From Lysobacteraceae bacterium (lineage in GTDB: Bacteria > Pseudomonadota > Gammaproteobacteria > Xanthomonadales > BQJN01): a stretch of DNA of 64,000 bases. Shown here piece by piece: positions 16,966 through 24,614 of this stretch (the stretch's first letter is position 1; each line of letters begins with the position of its first letter). Location of the stretch: the NCBI GenBank assembly GCA_021604725.1, contig BQJN01000002.1, positions 1 to 64,000 on the forward strand. The letters are read 5' to 3'. The notes beneath the pieces are model-generated. The model made no database searches. It worked only from the letters and a program-made list of their open reading frames with translations, and was not told the origin of the DNA. The translations under genes were made by a program, and so were the position numbers.

Positions 16966-18618
16966 ATGATCTGTCGTCGTCTATGTCTTTGTCTGTTGTT
17001 GTGGATGCCCCTAGGTGCGCACGCCTTTGAGCAGGACTCGCACTACTATTTGCGTTTTGGCTTGTCGCTGGCTGCCTGCTTCAATTGGGATGAAGCACAC
17101 CTGATCGCCAGCGGCGACTGGGGGATGGATGAAAACGGCTCTACTCACGCCGAAATGAACCCTGTGCAGACCACCAACAAGACCCAGTTCCACGCCTTCG
17201 GCCATTCAGATGCCAGATTCCGAGAGCTGTGGTTGAGGTCGCTGGATGAACAGGATCCACAACTTCGGTTGGTCAAGCTCGGCCAGTTCATGCATTTTCT
17301 CGAGGACTGGGAGTCGCATGCCGGCTATGGCATTCGCATGGGGCATGCCAGAGATACCTTCGCTGGCCGTGACCCGGATTCGTTGGGCAACAACCTGGCA
17401 AAGAACTATCGCATGGTGCAGTCCGCTTTGGACCACCTGCTGGCGACCTGTGAAGACCTCGGTCGAACCGAGAATCGCGATCGGGTGCTGGTCGAACTGA
17501 TGCTGGCACTGGTTGAGGATGGCTTGATCGAAGACCTGTACGAAAACAGTGAGGCGGACTGGAAAAAAGGCAAGCTGGGTGGGTTTCGGCCCGATGGCCC
17601 GGAAATCAAGAATACAAACAAGGCGCGAATCGAGCAGATGATTGCCGAGCGCGTAAGTGGCAGGGATGACAAGGGCGTTCCAGGGCACTTCCAGCCGGGA
17701 AGTGAGGATCGCGGCATACCGCCTTCGTTGGCGATTCCCTTCAACGAAAAGGGCGAGGTGATCACGCGCACCCGAGTGGCACAGGCGATGAATCGCTGGG
17801 CCAACTCGTCAGATCCAGCGCCGGATGTGGTGTTGAGCCTGGACGATGCCCGAGGCTATTACCGTCGCAGCGGCACCACGCAGAAGGGTGGTTGGCGAGT
17901 CAAGATCACAGCCAGCAACAGTGGTGAGCTGCCTAGCCCGGCCGGGAATGTTGATGTGCTGGTGGTCGACTCCGATCAGGAAGTAGTGCTGGCGGAAGCT
18001 ACGACCCCATTGCCCGTGTTGTCACCCGGTGACAACACGCTGCTAACCATAGATGTTCCTTACAGCGGCCCGCCCGAGCCGGATGTGATCGTCGGAACCT
18101 TTGCCAGGGTCGGCGGCTTCAGCGCCATGAACGATGAAGACTGGCTGATGCTGGGCGACGCAGAATATGACGACCCTGATGTACCAATCACCACTGATCT
18201 GGACCCACCGGTCACTGATGGCGACTATGACGTCAATCTGGTGGCCGACCCCGAGTTCCACTTCATTGGCGATATGGCTTGTCTCGTGGTTCAGGTCATG
18301 GTCGAGGGTGGTGACTCCACTGAGCACCTGGACCAGGCCATGTACGAGCTGGTCGCCGGTGAAGATCGATTGGTGCCCTACGCCGATGTTGAGAGCTACT
18401 GGAGTGCATTTTCTACACCTGCCAACCTGGTGGCAGGCAAAGCCATCAGTTGTTACCGACCGGGCGAAGATACACGTCAATTGCTTGACGGCAAAGCACT
18501 TGATCAGGTGAGCGTTTCTTTGCACATCGAGGTCGATGGTGAAGCCCCCACCGTCCTTGAACAGCCCATTTCACCAGAGGCGGCCCAGCGATTGTTTTCG
18601 ATGGCACAGGAAGACTGA
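16966..18618 (+). CDS. Large exported protein with His-rich helical N-domain
   Basis: About 550 aa. Signal peptide MICRRLCLCLLLWMPLGAHA. Residues ~20-180 are helical with conserved-looking metal-ligand candidates (DSHYYL, HAFGHSD, FMHFLEDWESHAGYG), an arrangement like the zinc-dependent phospholipase C / S1-P1 / DUF6765 fold. The remainder (~290-540) looks like two beta-sandwich domains (VKITASNSGELPSPAG; YDVNLVADPEFHF). A metal-dependent hydrolase or binding protein on the cell surface is the best inference; catalysis is not proven. The track start 16930 is a TTG with no ribosome site; 16966 gives a clean signal peptide. Confidence 0.65.
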   Translation: MICRRLCLCLLLWMPLGAHAFEQDSHYYLRFGLSLAACFNWDEAHLIASGDWGMDENGSTHAEMNPVQTTNKTQFHAFGHSDARFRELWLRSLDEQDPQLRLVKLGQFMHFLEDWESHAGYGIRMGHARDTFAGRDPDSLGNNLAKNYRMVQSALDHLLATCEDLGRTENRDRVLVELMLALVEDGLIEDLYENSEADWKKGKLGGFRPDGPEIKNTNKARIEQMIAERVSGRDDKGVPGHFQPGSEDRGIPPSLAIPFNEKGEVITRTRVAQAMNRWANSSDPAPDVVLSLDDARGYYRRSGTTQKGGWRVKITASNSGELPSPAGNVDVLVVDSDQEVVLAEATTPLPVLSPGDNTLLTIDVPYSGPPEPDVIVGTFARVGGFSAMNDEDWLMLGDAEYDDPDVPITTDLDPPVTDGDYDVNLVADPEFHFIGDMACLVVQVMVEGGDSTEHLDQAMYELVAGEDRLVPYADVESYWSAFSTPANLVAGKAISCYRPGEDTRQLLDGKALDQVSVSLHIEVDGEAPTVLEQPISPEAAQRLFSMAQED

Positions 18619-18723
18619 GATAAATCCCCCACTCACGGAGTTGGCAAGCTCATCAAAAATCAGCGCTTCGGGGTTGACTTGTTTGGCTGCCACAGGTTTA
18701 ATACGCGGCCTTCCGACCCCAAT

Positions 18724-18799
18724 GCCCAGGTAGCTCAGTCGGTAGAGCAGTGGATTGAAAATCCTCGTGTCGGTGGTTCGATTCCGCCCCTGGGCACCA
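18724..18799 (+). tRNA. tRNA-Phe (GAA)
   Basis: A 76-nt cloverleaf: acceptor GCCCAGG pairs with CCTGGGC, D-arm GCTC...GAGC, anticodon GAA at 18757-18759 in ATTGAAAAT, T-arm with GGTTCGATTCC, and an encoded CCA end. It is on the plus strand with no other tRNA nearby. Its 3' end is repeated 2.9 kb downstream (21685), marking it as an insertion site. Confidence 0.97.
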
Positions 18800-19157
18800 T
18801 CCTTTCATCATGTGCTAGAGCCGCGACGAAACGCCAATGCTTCGTACGTAGCGCTGTGGGCGGAATCGAACTGCGTGGGGTGCTCCGCGAATTGGTTGGG
18901 TGTTGGATTGGATCCGTGGTGCCACCAACCGTCCATGGTAGCCACCCGGCCTGCACGTCCATGTGCAGGCGTTTGTCCGCCGCAGAGTGCCTTGGGGCAC
19001 ACCGCACTGATGGCGGCCAAACCCCTGGGCACCATTCCTTTGGCTCCTGATACTCATCACTTCGCAGTGGTACGTTCGTGCTTCGGCTTGTCAGGCTGTG
19101 GGTGAGCCGGATCCACCAGAACGAGTGCCTTTAAGGCACTCGGTCCCGGCGAACGAC
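18785..19157 (+). repeat. Left 373-bp direct repeat starting in the tRNA-Phe 3' end
   Basis: Near-identical to 21685-22059. It starts with the tRNA end CGCCCCTGGGCACCA and contains a second att-like motif (CCCCTGGGCACCATTCCTTT, 19022-19041), an inverted piece of the tRNA T-arm (GGGCGGAATCGAAC, 18858-18871), a minus-strand hairpin composite (TGCACGTCCATGTGCA and AGTGCC-TTGG-GGCAC), and a GAGTGCC-TTTAA-GGCACTC hairpin at its right end. No open frame here is credible. Confidence 0.88.
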
Positions 19158-19614
19158 AAGAACTATTGCGCTTTGAACCGGACAGCAAAAGTCTTGCTGT
19201 TCGAGCTCATTTGCAACCAGTACCGCGGGAAAAACAATGGGTTCCTTTGCTGTGTTTTCGGCCTAATGAAGGATCGCAATATTGGCAGCAAGAATACGGT
19301 CAATGGCCAAGTGGGATTGCTAAAAATTGCCAAAAAATAGCTAACATTGAGCGGCCGTCGCGAACACCTGAAATGAGAATGGCGGGCTAGTTGGTGACGG
19401 GCTTGGTTACACCTTTCAAGAGAAACCTGAGGGCCTTTGGGGTCGCCGGCAATCAGGTTTGGAGTCCTTGCCACAAATGGCAGCTCAGTCTTTGGGGGCG
19501 GCAGGAGACGGTTTTGGTCGTAGAATTTTCCCCGGTTCTAAGGGGTTTGTATTGGCCCCTTGATCGGGCGAATCAATCTTTCGAACTGGTGTTGCTGGCC
19601 GTTGTTTTTTCGTC
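19158..19614. other. Non-coding or unrecognised stretch inside the islet
   Basis: About 457 bp between the left direct repeat and the DUF6338 gene. Short ORFs of up to about 84 codons exist on both strands, but none has a ribosome site, a recognisable domain or compositional support. I see no transposase or integrase remnant. Confidence 0.5.
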
Positions 19615-20220
19615 TTACTCACCTTTGATTTCCTCTACTTTGTAAAACTCAATCCATCGGACGTCCTTAGCCGGAATCAGTATGTCACGGGCCCTCAACT
19701 GCGTTTCGCTACCGTCACCGCTAACCCACGCAGCCTCTGAGACGTCGAAATGTCCTTCGTCAGGTGTAGGCGGCCAATGCAACACAAAGCATAGCAGCCT
19801 TTTACCATTTTCCAAGTGAAGTAGGACATACCCATGCGAGTCCATGAAACGACCATACCAAACCGAATGGTACGACGTTTCTCTCGTAACACTTCGGCTG
19901 CGGGCAAGCCGATGAATATAGTCGTTGTTTGCAGCATGTGCGAAAAGCAGTCCTAGACAGAGCCCCCAAAGTACGGAAGAAACCAGAGTTGATGTCTCCG
20001 TCCAGGGACCAAGTATCACCCATCGACCCAAGAATAGGGCGATGCCCTCAGTAAGCTTTATGACTACCTGAACAAAGAGCGTGTAGATCAGGGCTTGGAT
20101 GACATCAGCGAATTGAGACTCTGAGCGATAGGCCGTTAATCCCCGGAAGACCCACAGCACCAGAAAACCAGGAAGAAGGTATTGAAGTATGTCGATTAGG
20201 CCTTCAGATAGGTGCGCCAT
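19615..20220 (-). CDS. DUF6338-like membrane protein
   Basis: 201 aa. Three or four hydrophobic segments over residues ~10-115 (ILQYLLPGFLVLWVFRGL; VVIKLTEGIALFLG; SSVLWGLCLGLLFAHA), then a soluble C-terminal part: SVWYGRFMDSHGYVLLHLENGKRLLCFVLHWPPTPDEGHFDVSEAAWV, followed by DILIPAKDVRWIEFYK. This order, membrane helices then an SH3-like strand-rich tail on a conserved LxDGxRxxG-type core, is what I recall for DUF6338. The function is unknown. It is divergent from the HEPN-AbiC pair across a short AT-rich gap, and all three lie within one islet, so a shared defence role is inferred, not shown. Confidence 0.65.
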   Translation of the reverse strand: MAHLSEGLIDILQYLLPGFLVLWVFRGLTAYRSESQFADVIQALIYTLFVQVVIKLTEGIALFLGRWVILGPWTETSTLVSSVLWGLCLGLLFAHAANNDYIHRLARSRSVTRETSYHSVWYGRFMDSHGYVLLHLENGKRLLCFVLHWPPTPDEGHFDVSEAAWVSGDGSETQLRARDILIPAKDVRWIEFYKVEEIKGE

Positions 20221-20309
20221 CGTAGTAGGGACTTGTTATCCAATAATCACCAACTATGCTATATGTATAACTACATTTCACGCAATTGTAGCTATAGGGT
20301 TTGGAATCG

Positions 20310-20819
20310 ATGACCCCACGTTCGACCGATGACCAGCTGCGCGCTGCCGACGCTATGGTCGGCAAAGCCATACGTGCCTTTAGCGAACTTGAGGTCGAAT
20401 TGCACTTGTGTCTTCGCGAGTTCCTGCCTCTTGAGTCATACGAACACCTCGCAAAAAAGAGGCATCTTTCCATACCGATACTGACATCCGTCGTGTACGC
20501 GATGGTCTCAATAGATGTAGCAAAGTTGGAGCCCGTCGACCGAGAGCAGTTAGAGACCGACTTACGCGCGTGCTTGGATGAAATAGAAAGCCTATCGAAA
20601 ACCCGCAACAAATTGGCTCACAGTCCAGTATCAATCTGGCAGAACTCTGGGTTATTCCCTAGGAGCCGTTACGATGGCGTCGGTATATTTCGCAGCGCAA
20701 ATGGTAAGGAGCTTCAATTGGATCTGACTAGTATAGAAACGTTCGCTTTGGCAACAGTTGAAGCGCGACGAAAGCTCCAAGTGGTCATGTCCCACATTTC
20801 GCGATCGAGGGAAGAATGA
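20310..20819 (+). CDS. HEPN-like protein with RNKLAH motif (putative RNase)
   Basis: About 169 aa, mostly helical. Residues 99-104 read RNKLAH, the Rx4H motif that marks catalytic HEPN ribonucleases in abortive-infection and toxin systems; it is preceded by a long helix (QLETDLRACLDEIESLSKT), as in that fold. No antitoxin of the MNT type is adjacent. Its stop overlaps the start of the putAbiC-like gene by 4 bases (ATGA), so the two are translationally coupled. The ATG at 20310 is preferred to the TTG at 20301. An AT-rich promoter region (TATGCTATATGTATAA) lies 35-60 bases upstream. RNA cleavage is inferred from the motif only. Confidence 0.68.
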   Translation: MTPRSTDDQLRAADAMVGKAIRAFSELEVELHLCLREFLPLESYEHLAKKRHLSIPILTSVVYAMVSIDVAKLEPVDREQLETDLRACLDEIESLSKTRNKLAHSPVSIWQNSGLFPRSRYDGVGIFRSANGKELQLDLTSIETFALATVEARRKLQVVMSHISRSREE

Positions 20820-21580
20820 AGACTGATAAGGACGCGCAAAAAGTGTCGATGTCCGTCAGGGTTCGCAAGCCAAGTAAGCACAAGACTCCGGGACGGTTTT
20901 TCGGTGTGTTGGCAGGACTAGCAGTCCTCGGCGGTTTCGTATCTTATTGGCACTGGGTAAGTGAGATTCATCCGATTGAAAGCGGGGCAGGAACTCTCGG
21001 TGACAGTTTCGGGCCGCTAACCTCACTTTTCACTGGGCTGGCATTCGTCGGTCTAGTAGTCACACTACTTCTCCAAAGGGCCGACTTAAGACACCAGATG
21101 ATGGAGCTCGAAGAGACTAGGGGCGATGCCAACCGGAGAGGGATCGAGGCGACCTATTTCCAGATGCTTCGACTGTGGAGCGAATCAGTCCATCAATTGG
21201 AAACGAAGAACCATTGCGGTAGGCAGGTAGTCTCGCTATTTTTCAACAAGATGTCTGGCACTGGCGACCTACAGATACACGAGTCATTCAACGAGGTTTG
21301 GCACAATCGAGGGTTTGACGAACTGCTCGAGCCTATTTACTCCAAGTTCTTGTTCGAAATACTACTTTTCATCGAGACTAGAACAGAAACCACAGACACT
21401 CAGTCAAAAGTTTTGTACCAAAGGCTGTTGCGGGCTCAATTATCCAAGAAGGAATTCGAGCTAGTATTGCATATCATTCGACACAAAAAATGCGATTCGG
21501 GCCTCGAGCGCCTATTCGGGTCGATTTGCGCGATTGAGATGGAGGGCGAAGGCGAGAATAGAGACTTCAACGCAAAGTGA
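20816..21580 (+). CDS. Putative phage abortive infection protein (putAbiC-like)
   Basis: 254 aa. Two membrane helices (FFGVLAGLAVLGGFVSYWHWV, ~28-48; LTSLFTGLAFVGLVVTLLLQ, ~68-88) separated by the family hallmark GAGTLGDSFGPLTSLFTGLAF. A coiled coil follows (RADLRHQMMELEETRGDANRR) and then a helical cytoplasmic domain starting ATYFQMLRLWSESVHQLE. This matches the putative phage abortive infection (putAbiC) family closely. In such proteins the membrane part is thought to anchor a sensor or effector. Here it is coupled to the HEPN gene, which could be the killing enzyme. The C-terminal domain is not otherwise recognised. Confidence 0.82.
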   Translation: MKTDKDAQKVSMSVRVRKPSKHKTPGRFFGVLAGLAVLGGFVSYWHWVSEIHPIESGAGTLGDSFGPLTSLFTGLAFVGLVVTLLLQRADLRHQMMELEETRGDANRRGIEATYFQMLRLWSESVHQLETKNHCGRQVVSLFFNKMSGTGDLQIHESFNEVWHNRGFDELLEPIYSKFLFEILLFIETRTETTDTQSKVLYQRLLRAQLSKKEFELVLHIIRHKKCDSGLERLFGSICAIEMEGEGENRDFNAK

Positions 21581-21684
21581 AGGCAAGGCAAGCAAGCAAA
21601 CCGGGGGAACTTTTGGGGGAACTGGCATTGTGTTCCGTGAGTTAAATTCATTATTTCCAAGGGCTTATGTTAACTATATGGTAG

Positions 21685-22059
21685 CGCCCCTGGCACCATT
21701 CCTTTCATACGATAGCTCCTAGCCGCGACGAAACTCCAATGCTTCGGACGTAGCGCTGTGGGCGGAATCGAACGGCGTTGGGTGCTTCGCGAAGGAGTTG
21801 GGTGTTGGGTTGGACCCGTGGTGCCACCAACCCTCCATGGTAGCCACCCGGCCTGCACGTCCATGTGCAGGCGTTTGTCCGCCGCAGAGTGCCTTGGGGC
21901 ACTCCGCACTGATGGCGGCCAAACCCCTGGGCACCATTCCTTTGGCTCCTGATACTCATCACTTCGCAGTGGTACGTTTGTGCTTCGGCTTGTCAGGCTG
22001 TGGGTGAGCCGGATCCACCAGAACGAGTGACTTAACGTCACTCGGTCCCGGCGAACGAC
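21685..22059 (+). repeat. Right 375-bp direct repeat (partial tRNA-Phe end, attR-like)
   Basis: Matches 18785-19157 with scattered substitutions and small indels. The tRNA end has lost one G (CGCCCCTGGCACCA). The second att-like motif is at 21924-21943 and the inverted T-arm piece at 21760-21773. The terminal hairpin is GAGTGAC-TTAAC-GTCACTC where the left copy has GAGTGCC/GGCACTC, so the stem changed on both arms. After the repeat the hairpin composite continues with GGTACATGGATGTACC. Confidence 0.88.
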
Positions 22060-22552
22060 GGTACATGGATGTACCGGCTGGGTGCGGTCCAGGTAGGGTT
22101 GTTGCCATCATCCTCGCCTATTGGTACAACCGAGGCAATCGGTCCCGGCGAAGGTCCTTACATGAGGGGGGCTTTCCAGGTCGCGCAACATTAGAGCGAA
22201 CGCACGGGCAAGCCCTTCTCCCAGCGAGTTGGCGAGCGACACGGGAGAAGGTGGCTGCACGTTTAGGTGCAGACGGATGAGGGGCTCATGCTGGTTGTAG
22301 CCTTTTGGATTGAGTGACGACCAGGGTGCTGCGTTGGTGGTGCCGGAGAAGCCGTCCTTGGCGAAGTGCTGAACTTTGTTGGAGTCTCGAGCCTTGCGCC
22401 CAAACGCCGACCGAATGTTTGTCGTGAGAAGGCCGGAAACTAATGGGCGTAATGAGCGTTGGACATGCAATGTTTGAGTGTCCAAACTATTGCGCTCATC
22501 TACATTTTTTGTGGGCACTGCGTGTTCTGCGATCAATTCGTGAGGAGTTTGC
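22060..22552. other. Repeat-bearing gap before the first MITE-split gene
   Basis: Contains the rest of a hairpin composite (GTACATGGATGTAC near 22063-22076), a second CGGTCCCGGCGAAGG piece, a CCCTTCTCCC...GGGAGAAGG repeat (about 22213-22252) of a type common in Xanthomonadales-like genomes, and a TTGGACA...TGTCCAA inverted repeat (about 22463-22490). No gene is credible. GAGGAG at the right end serves the GTG at 22553. Confidence 0.55.
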
Positions 22553-23591
22553 GTGAAACAACGCATCGATGTAGGAACTGATGTTGCGCGGGTTGGTGTT
22601 TGGGATGCGTCTTGTGCGGATGATCCGTTGCCGGAGCTTGGGATTGGCCAGCTTGCGGATGTGATTGCGGAGGATGCGAAGCGGGGGCGGGTGTTTCTTC
22701 TGCAGCTTGGGGGTGATTGGGGTGGTTCGGTTGATGTCTATGTAGACAGCTCTGTGTGTGACGAGCATTCCGGTGCGATGGAGCGCTTGCCGGGGAAGTT
22801 TCTGGTGTCGGCTCCAACGGGTCAAATTGTGGTTGGAGGGGCTGAGGACTATCGACGTGCAGAACCTGGGATTACGTCCGAGTCCAGCGTTGTCGAGCTG
22901 CCGGTTGGCGACTACAGTGTTGAATGCTATGAGTTGAAGAGCGGGCATCATGAGTATCCAGATGGGCCGTCTTTTGAGGAAGTTAAAAAGGATGTTGGTG
23001 CTGAGGCATACGAGTATTACGAGCGCTTCAACAAGGGAAGCTCTGATTAATTCGAATATGACTCTGGCCTACAGAGCAGTTCGCAATCGAGGCCTTCCTT
23101 CGAAAGCATGCTCACTGCCTGGTGAGAAGGAATAACGAAGAGTGCGGGCTGCTCTGCAGGCCCCGCAGGGCTTGGCCTGAAGCGCACATCTGCGTTGTTC
23201 CATCCCTTGCCAAGGGCTACGGCCATTGCCTGCGGAATGCGCCTAGCAGCTGCACGCTTCAGGTCAAGCAGAGCCGCATTCGAATTGATCAGAGCTTCCC
23301 AAGCAAACCCTCCGTGGATTTTTTCTGCCCATTCTCTTTTTTCCGCTTTGGTATTTCTTTGGGGCCTTAATCGCTGCGGTAATTACCGCTGTGTTGTTCT
23401 TCGGGTACTTTCATATTCAGGATTGGAGACAGCGGCGAGACCCCAGGTATTGCCTGGTCGACAAAGCGGCACAGTCGGCCAGGGTGCAGGCAGCAGAGAC
23501 GATGCCACCGGCTTTTGCATTGGTGTTGACACGACTGAGTTCAAAGGGGCAACTTCAGGGTGGAATCTTGGACTGCTCTCATGTTCAGTGA
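22553..23591 (+). pseudogene. Unrecognised gene split by MITE copy 2
   Basis: GTG 22553 has a strong GAGGAG site. The upstream frame (165 aa) ends inside the MITE at 23050. Deleting 23035-23300 plus one AA of the 2-bp duplication joins it in frame to an open frame running to a TGA at 23589-23591, giving 256 aa. The N-terminal ~155 residues are soluble and mixed alpha/beta (GKFLVSAPTGQIVVGGAEDYRRA). The restored part adds one or two membrane helices (GFFLPILFFPLWYFFGALIAAVITAVLFFGYF) and a cytoplasmic tail. The family is not recognised. The present product would be a soluble protein lacking its membrane anchor. Confidence 0.8.
23035..23300 (+). mobile_element. MITE copy 2 (266 bp)
   Basis: Ends GGGAAGCTCTGAT and ATCAGAGCTTCCC with ~32-bp inverted repeats, no coding capacity, and a 2-bp duplication (AA) on both sides. 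Apart from one internal segment it is almost identical to copy 1. The left end carries stop codons in two of three frames within 16 bases (CTC TGA; GAT TAA), so it ends any gene it enters from that side in those frames. Confidence 0.92.
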
Positions 23592-23715
23592 ACAGCTACA
23601 GTCAGGCTGCGCTGCAGCTATTCTATTTGATGCAAGGACAAAACCGGCAGCCGCCGGCCTCCTTGAACTCCTGATCTCCCTGTTCACTTATAAAAAAGTC
23701 GATCCGTCCCCAATC
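23592..23715. repeat. Partial CACAATGAG-family element
   Basis: The stretch GGCTGCGCTGCAGCTATTCT followed by GCCGGCAGCCGCCGGC and CTCCTTGAACTCCTGATCTCC matches the element near 26387-26500 closely. The left CACAATGAG end is missing. It fills the gap between the two MITE-split genes. Confidence 0.7.
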
Positions 23716-24479
23716 ATGTCCAAAAAGCGAAAGTCCAAATACAAAGCCTACGTTCCGCATCCTCGCTACGGAGACAAGCCGGTTTACTCCGGGGAGAGCT
23801 TTACGCTTGAAGAGATCCATTCGGCGTTCTGGCGGTACCGAGGTGAGGCGGTGTTTCCAGAGTCGGCGGTGGCGGCGGATGTGGACAAGCAGAATTACTC
23901 GATCTTTCCGCGCAAGGTGTATGTGGACATTGAGAAAGCGTGCAGGGAATGCGGTAGGCACTTTCTTTTTTACGCTCTGGAACAGCGGTACTGGTTTGAA
24001 GAGTTGGGAAGCTCTGATCCATTGGAATACGGCTCTGCTTGACCTGAAGCGTGCAGCTGCTAGGCGCATTCCGCAGGTAATGGCCGTAGCCCTTGGCAAG
24101 GGATGGAACAACGCAGATGTGCGCTTCAGGCCAAGCCCTGCGGGGCCGGCAGAGCAGCCCGCACTCTATCGTCATGCCTCCTCACCAGGCAGTGAGCATG
24201 CTTTCGGAGGAAGGCCTCGATTGCGAACTGCTCTGTAGGCCAGAGTCATATTCGAATGGGTCAGAGCTTCCCTTGGGATTCTACGTTGATGCGGACTGTG
24301 TGAAGTGTGTTGAGTGCAGGAAGGCGGAGCAGCAGGTGAAGCTGTTGATGCTGGAGTATGAGGCTTTACTGAAGCTAGACAAGCGAGACGGTCAGGAGTC
24401 GGCCAGGTTGAAGGAGGTTGCCGAGGAGCTGTTCCGGGTAGGCTACATCAAGAATCCGGACAAGGCTCGAGGGAAGTAG
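23716..24479 (+). pseudogene. Zinc-ribbon protein gene split by MITE copy 3
   Basis: Removing 24006-24272 plus one TT of the 2-bp duplication rebuilds a 164-aa protein from ATG 23716. Its core reads CRECGRHFLFYALEQRYWFEELG then FYVDADCVKCVECRK, two CxxC knuckles flanking a YW-E-L segment, as in the small probable zinc-ribbon family (zf-trcl). A Lys-rich N-terminus (MSKKRKSKYKAY) suggests nucleic-acid contact. A helical tail follows. The element separates the two CxxC pairs, so the present gene cannot form the zinc site. No ribosome site is evident before 23716. Confidence 0.85.
24006..24272 (-). mobile_element. MITE copy 3 (267 bp), inverted relative to copy 2
   Basis: Same inverted-repeat ends (GGGAAGCTCTGAT / TCAGAGCTTCCC), but its interior is the reverse complement of copy 2: CTTGACCTGAAGCGTGCAGCTGC appears first and the GGCCAGAGTCATATTCGAAT end last. 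A TT target duplication flanks it. Copies 2 and 3 therefore face each other about 700 bp apart and could form a large cruciform or invert the segment between them. Confidence 0.92.
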
Positions 24480-24614
24480 TCCAGTCCGGTTGAATTCCTC
24501 CGTGTTAACACCACGATCCGCCCGTTTCACCCCATTTTGACACTGGCTTCATTGCAAGGGCCTCAGGGTCGACTTATTAATGATTGCACTTAAGACCAAT
24601 GAGGCTGAGTGATC

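Larger units (their letters stand above)
18785..22059. mobile_element. Integrase-less genomic islet at tRNA-Phe carrying defence-like genes
   Basis: Two ~375-bp direct repeats, both beginning with the tRNA-Phe 3' end, enclose 2.5 kb with three genes: a DUF6338-like protein on the minus strand and a HEPN plus putAbiC pair on the plus strand. The genes use more A/T and rarer codons than the neighbours (for example AGA/AGG and ATA). No integrase, relaxase or phage structural gene is present, so movement would need help from elsewhere or recombination between the repeats. Each repeat holds two att-like sites, giving four in all, which suggests accretion of more than one insertion. Confidence 0.75.

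Noticed and set aside
18735-19060. Overlapping ORFs of 75-123 aa across tRNA-Phe and the left direct repeat
   Set aside because: They translate the tRNA and hairpin repeats; the same peptides reappear at 21705-22041 because the DNA is duplicated.
19158-19614. Integrase or excisionase gene inside the islet
   Set aside because: All frames were looked at; ORFs are at most about 84 codons, overlap each other and carry no tyrosine-recombinase or HTH motif.
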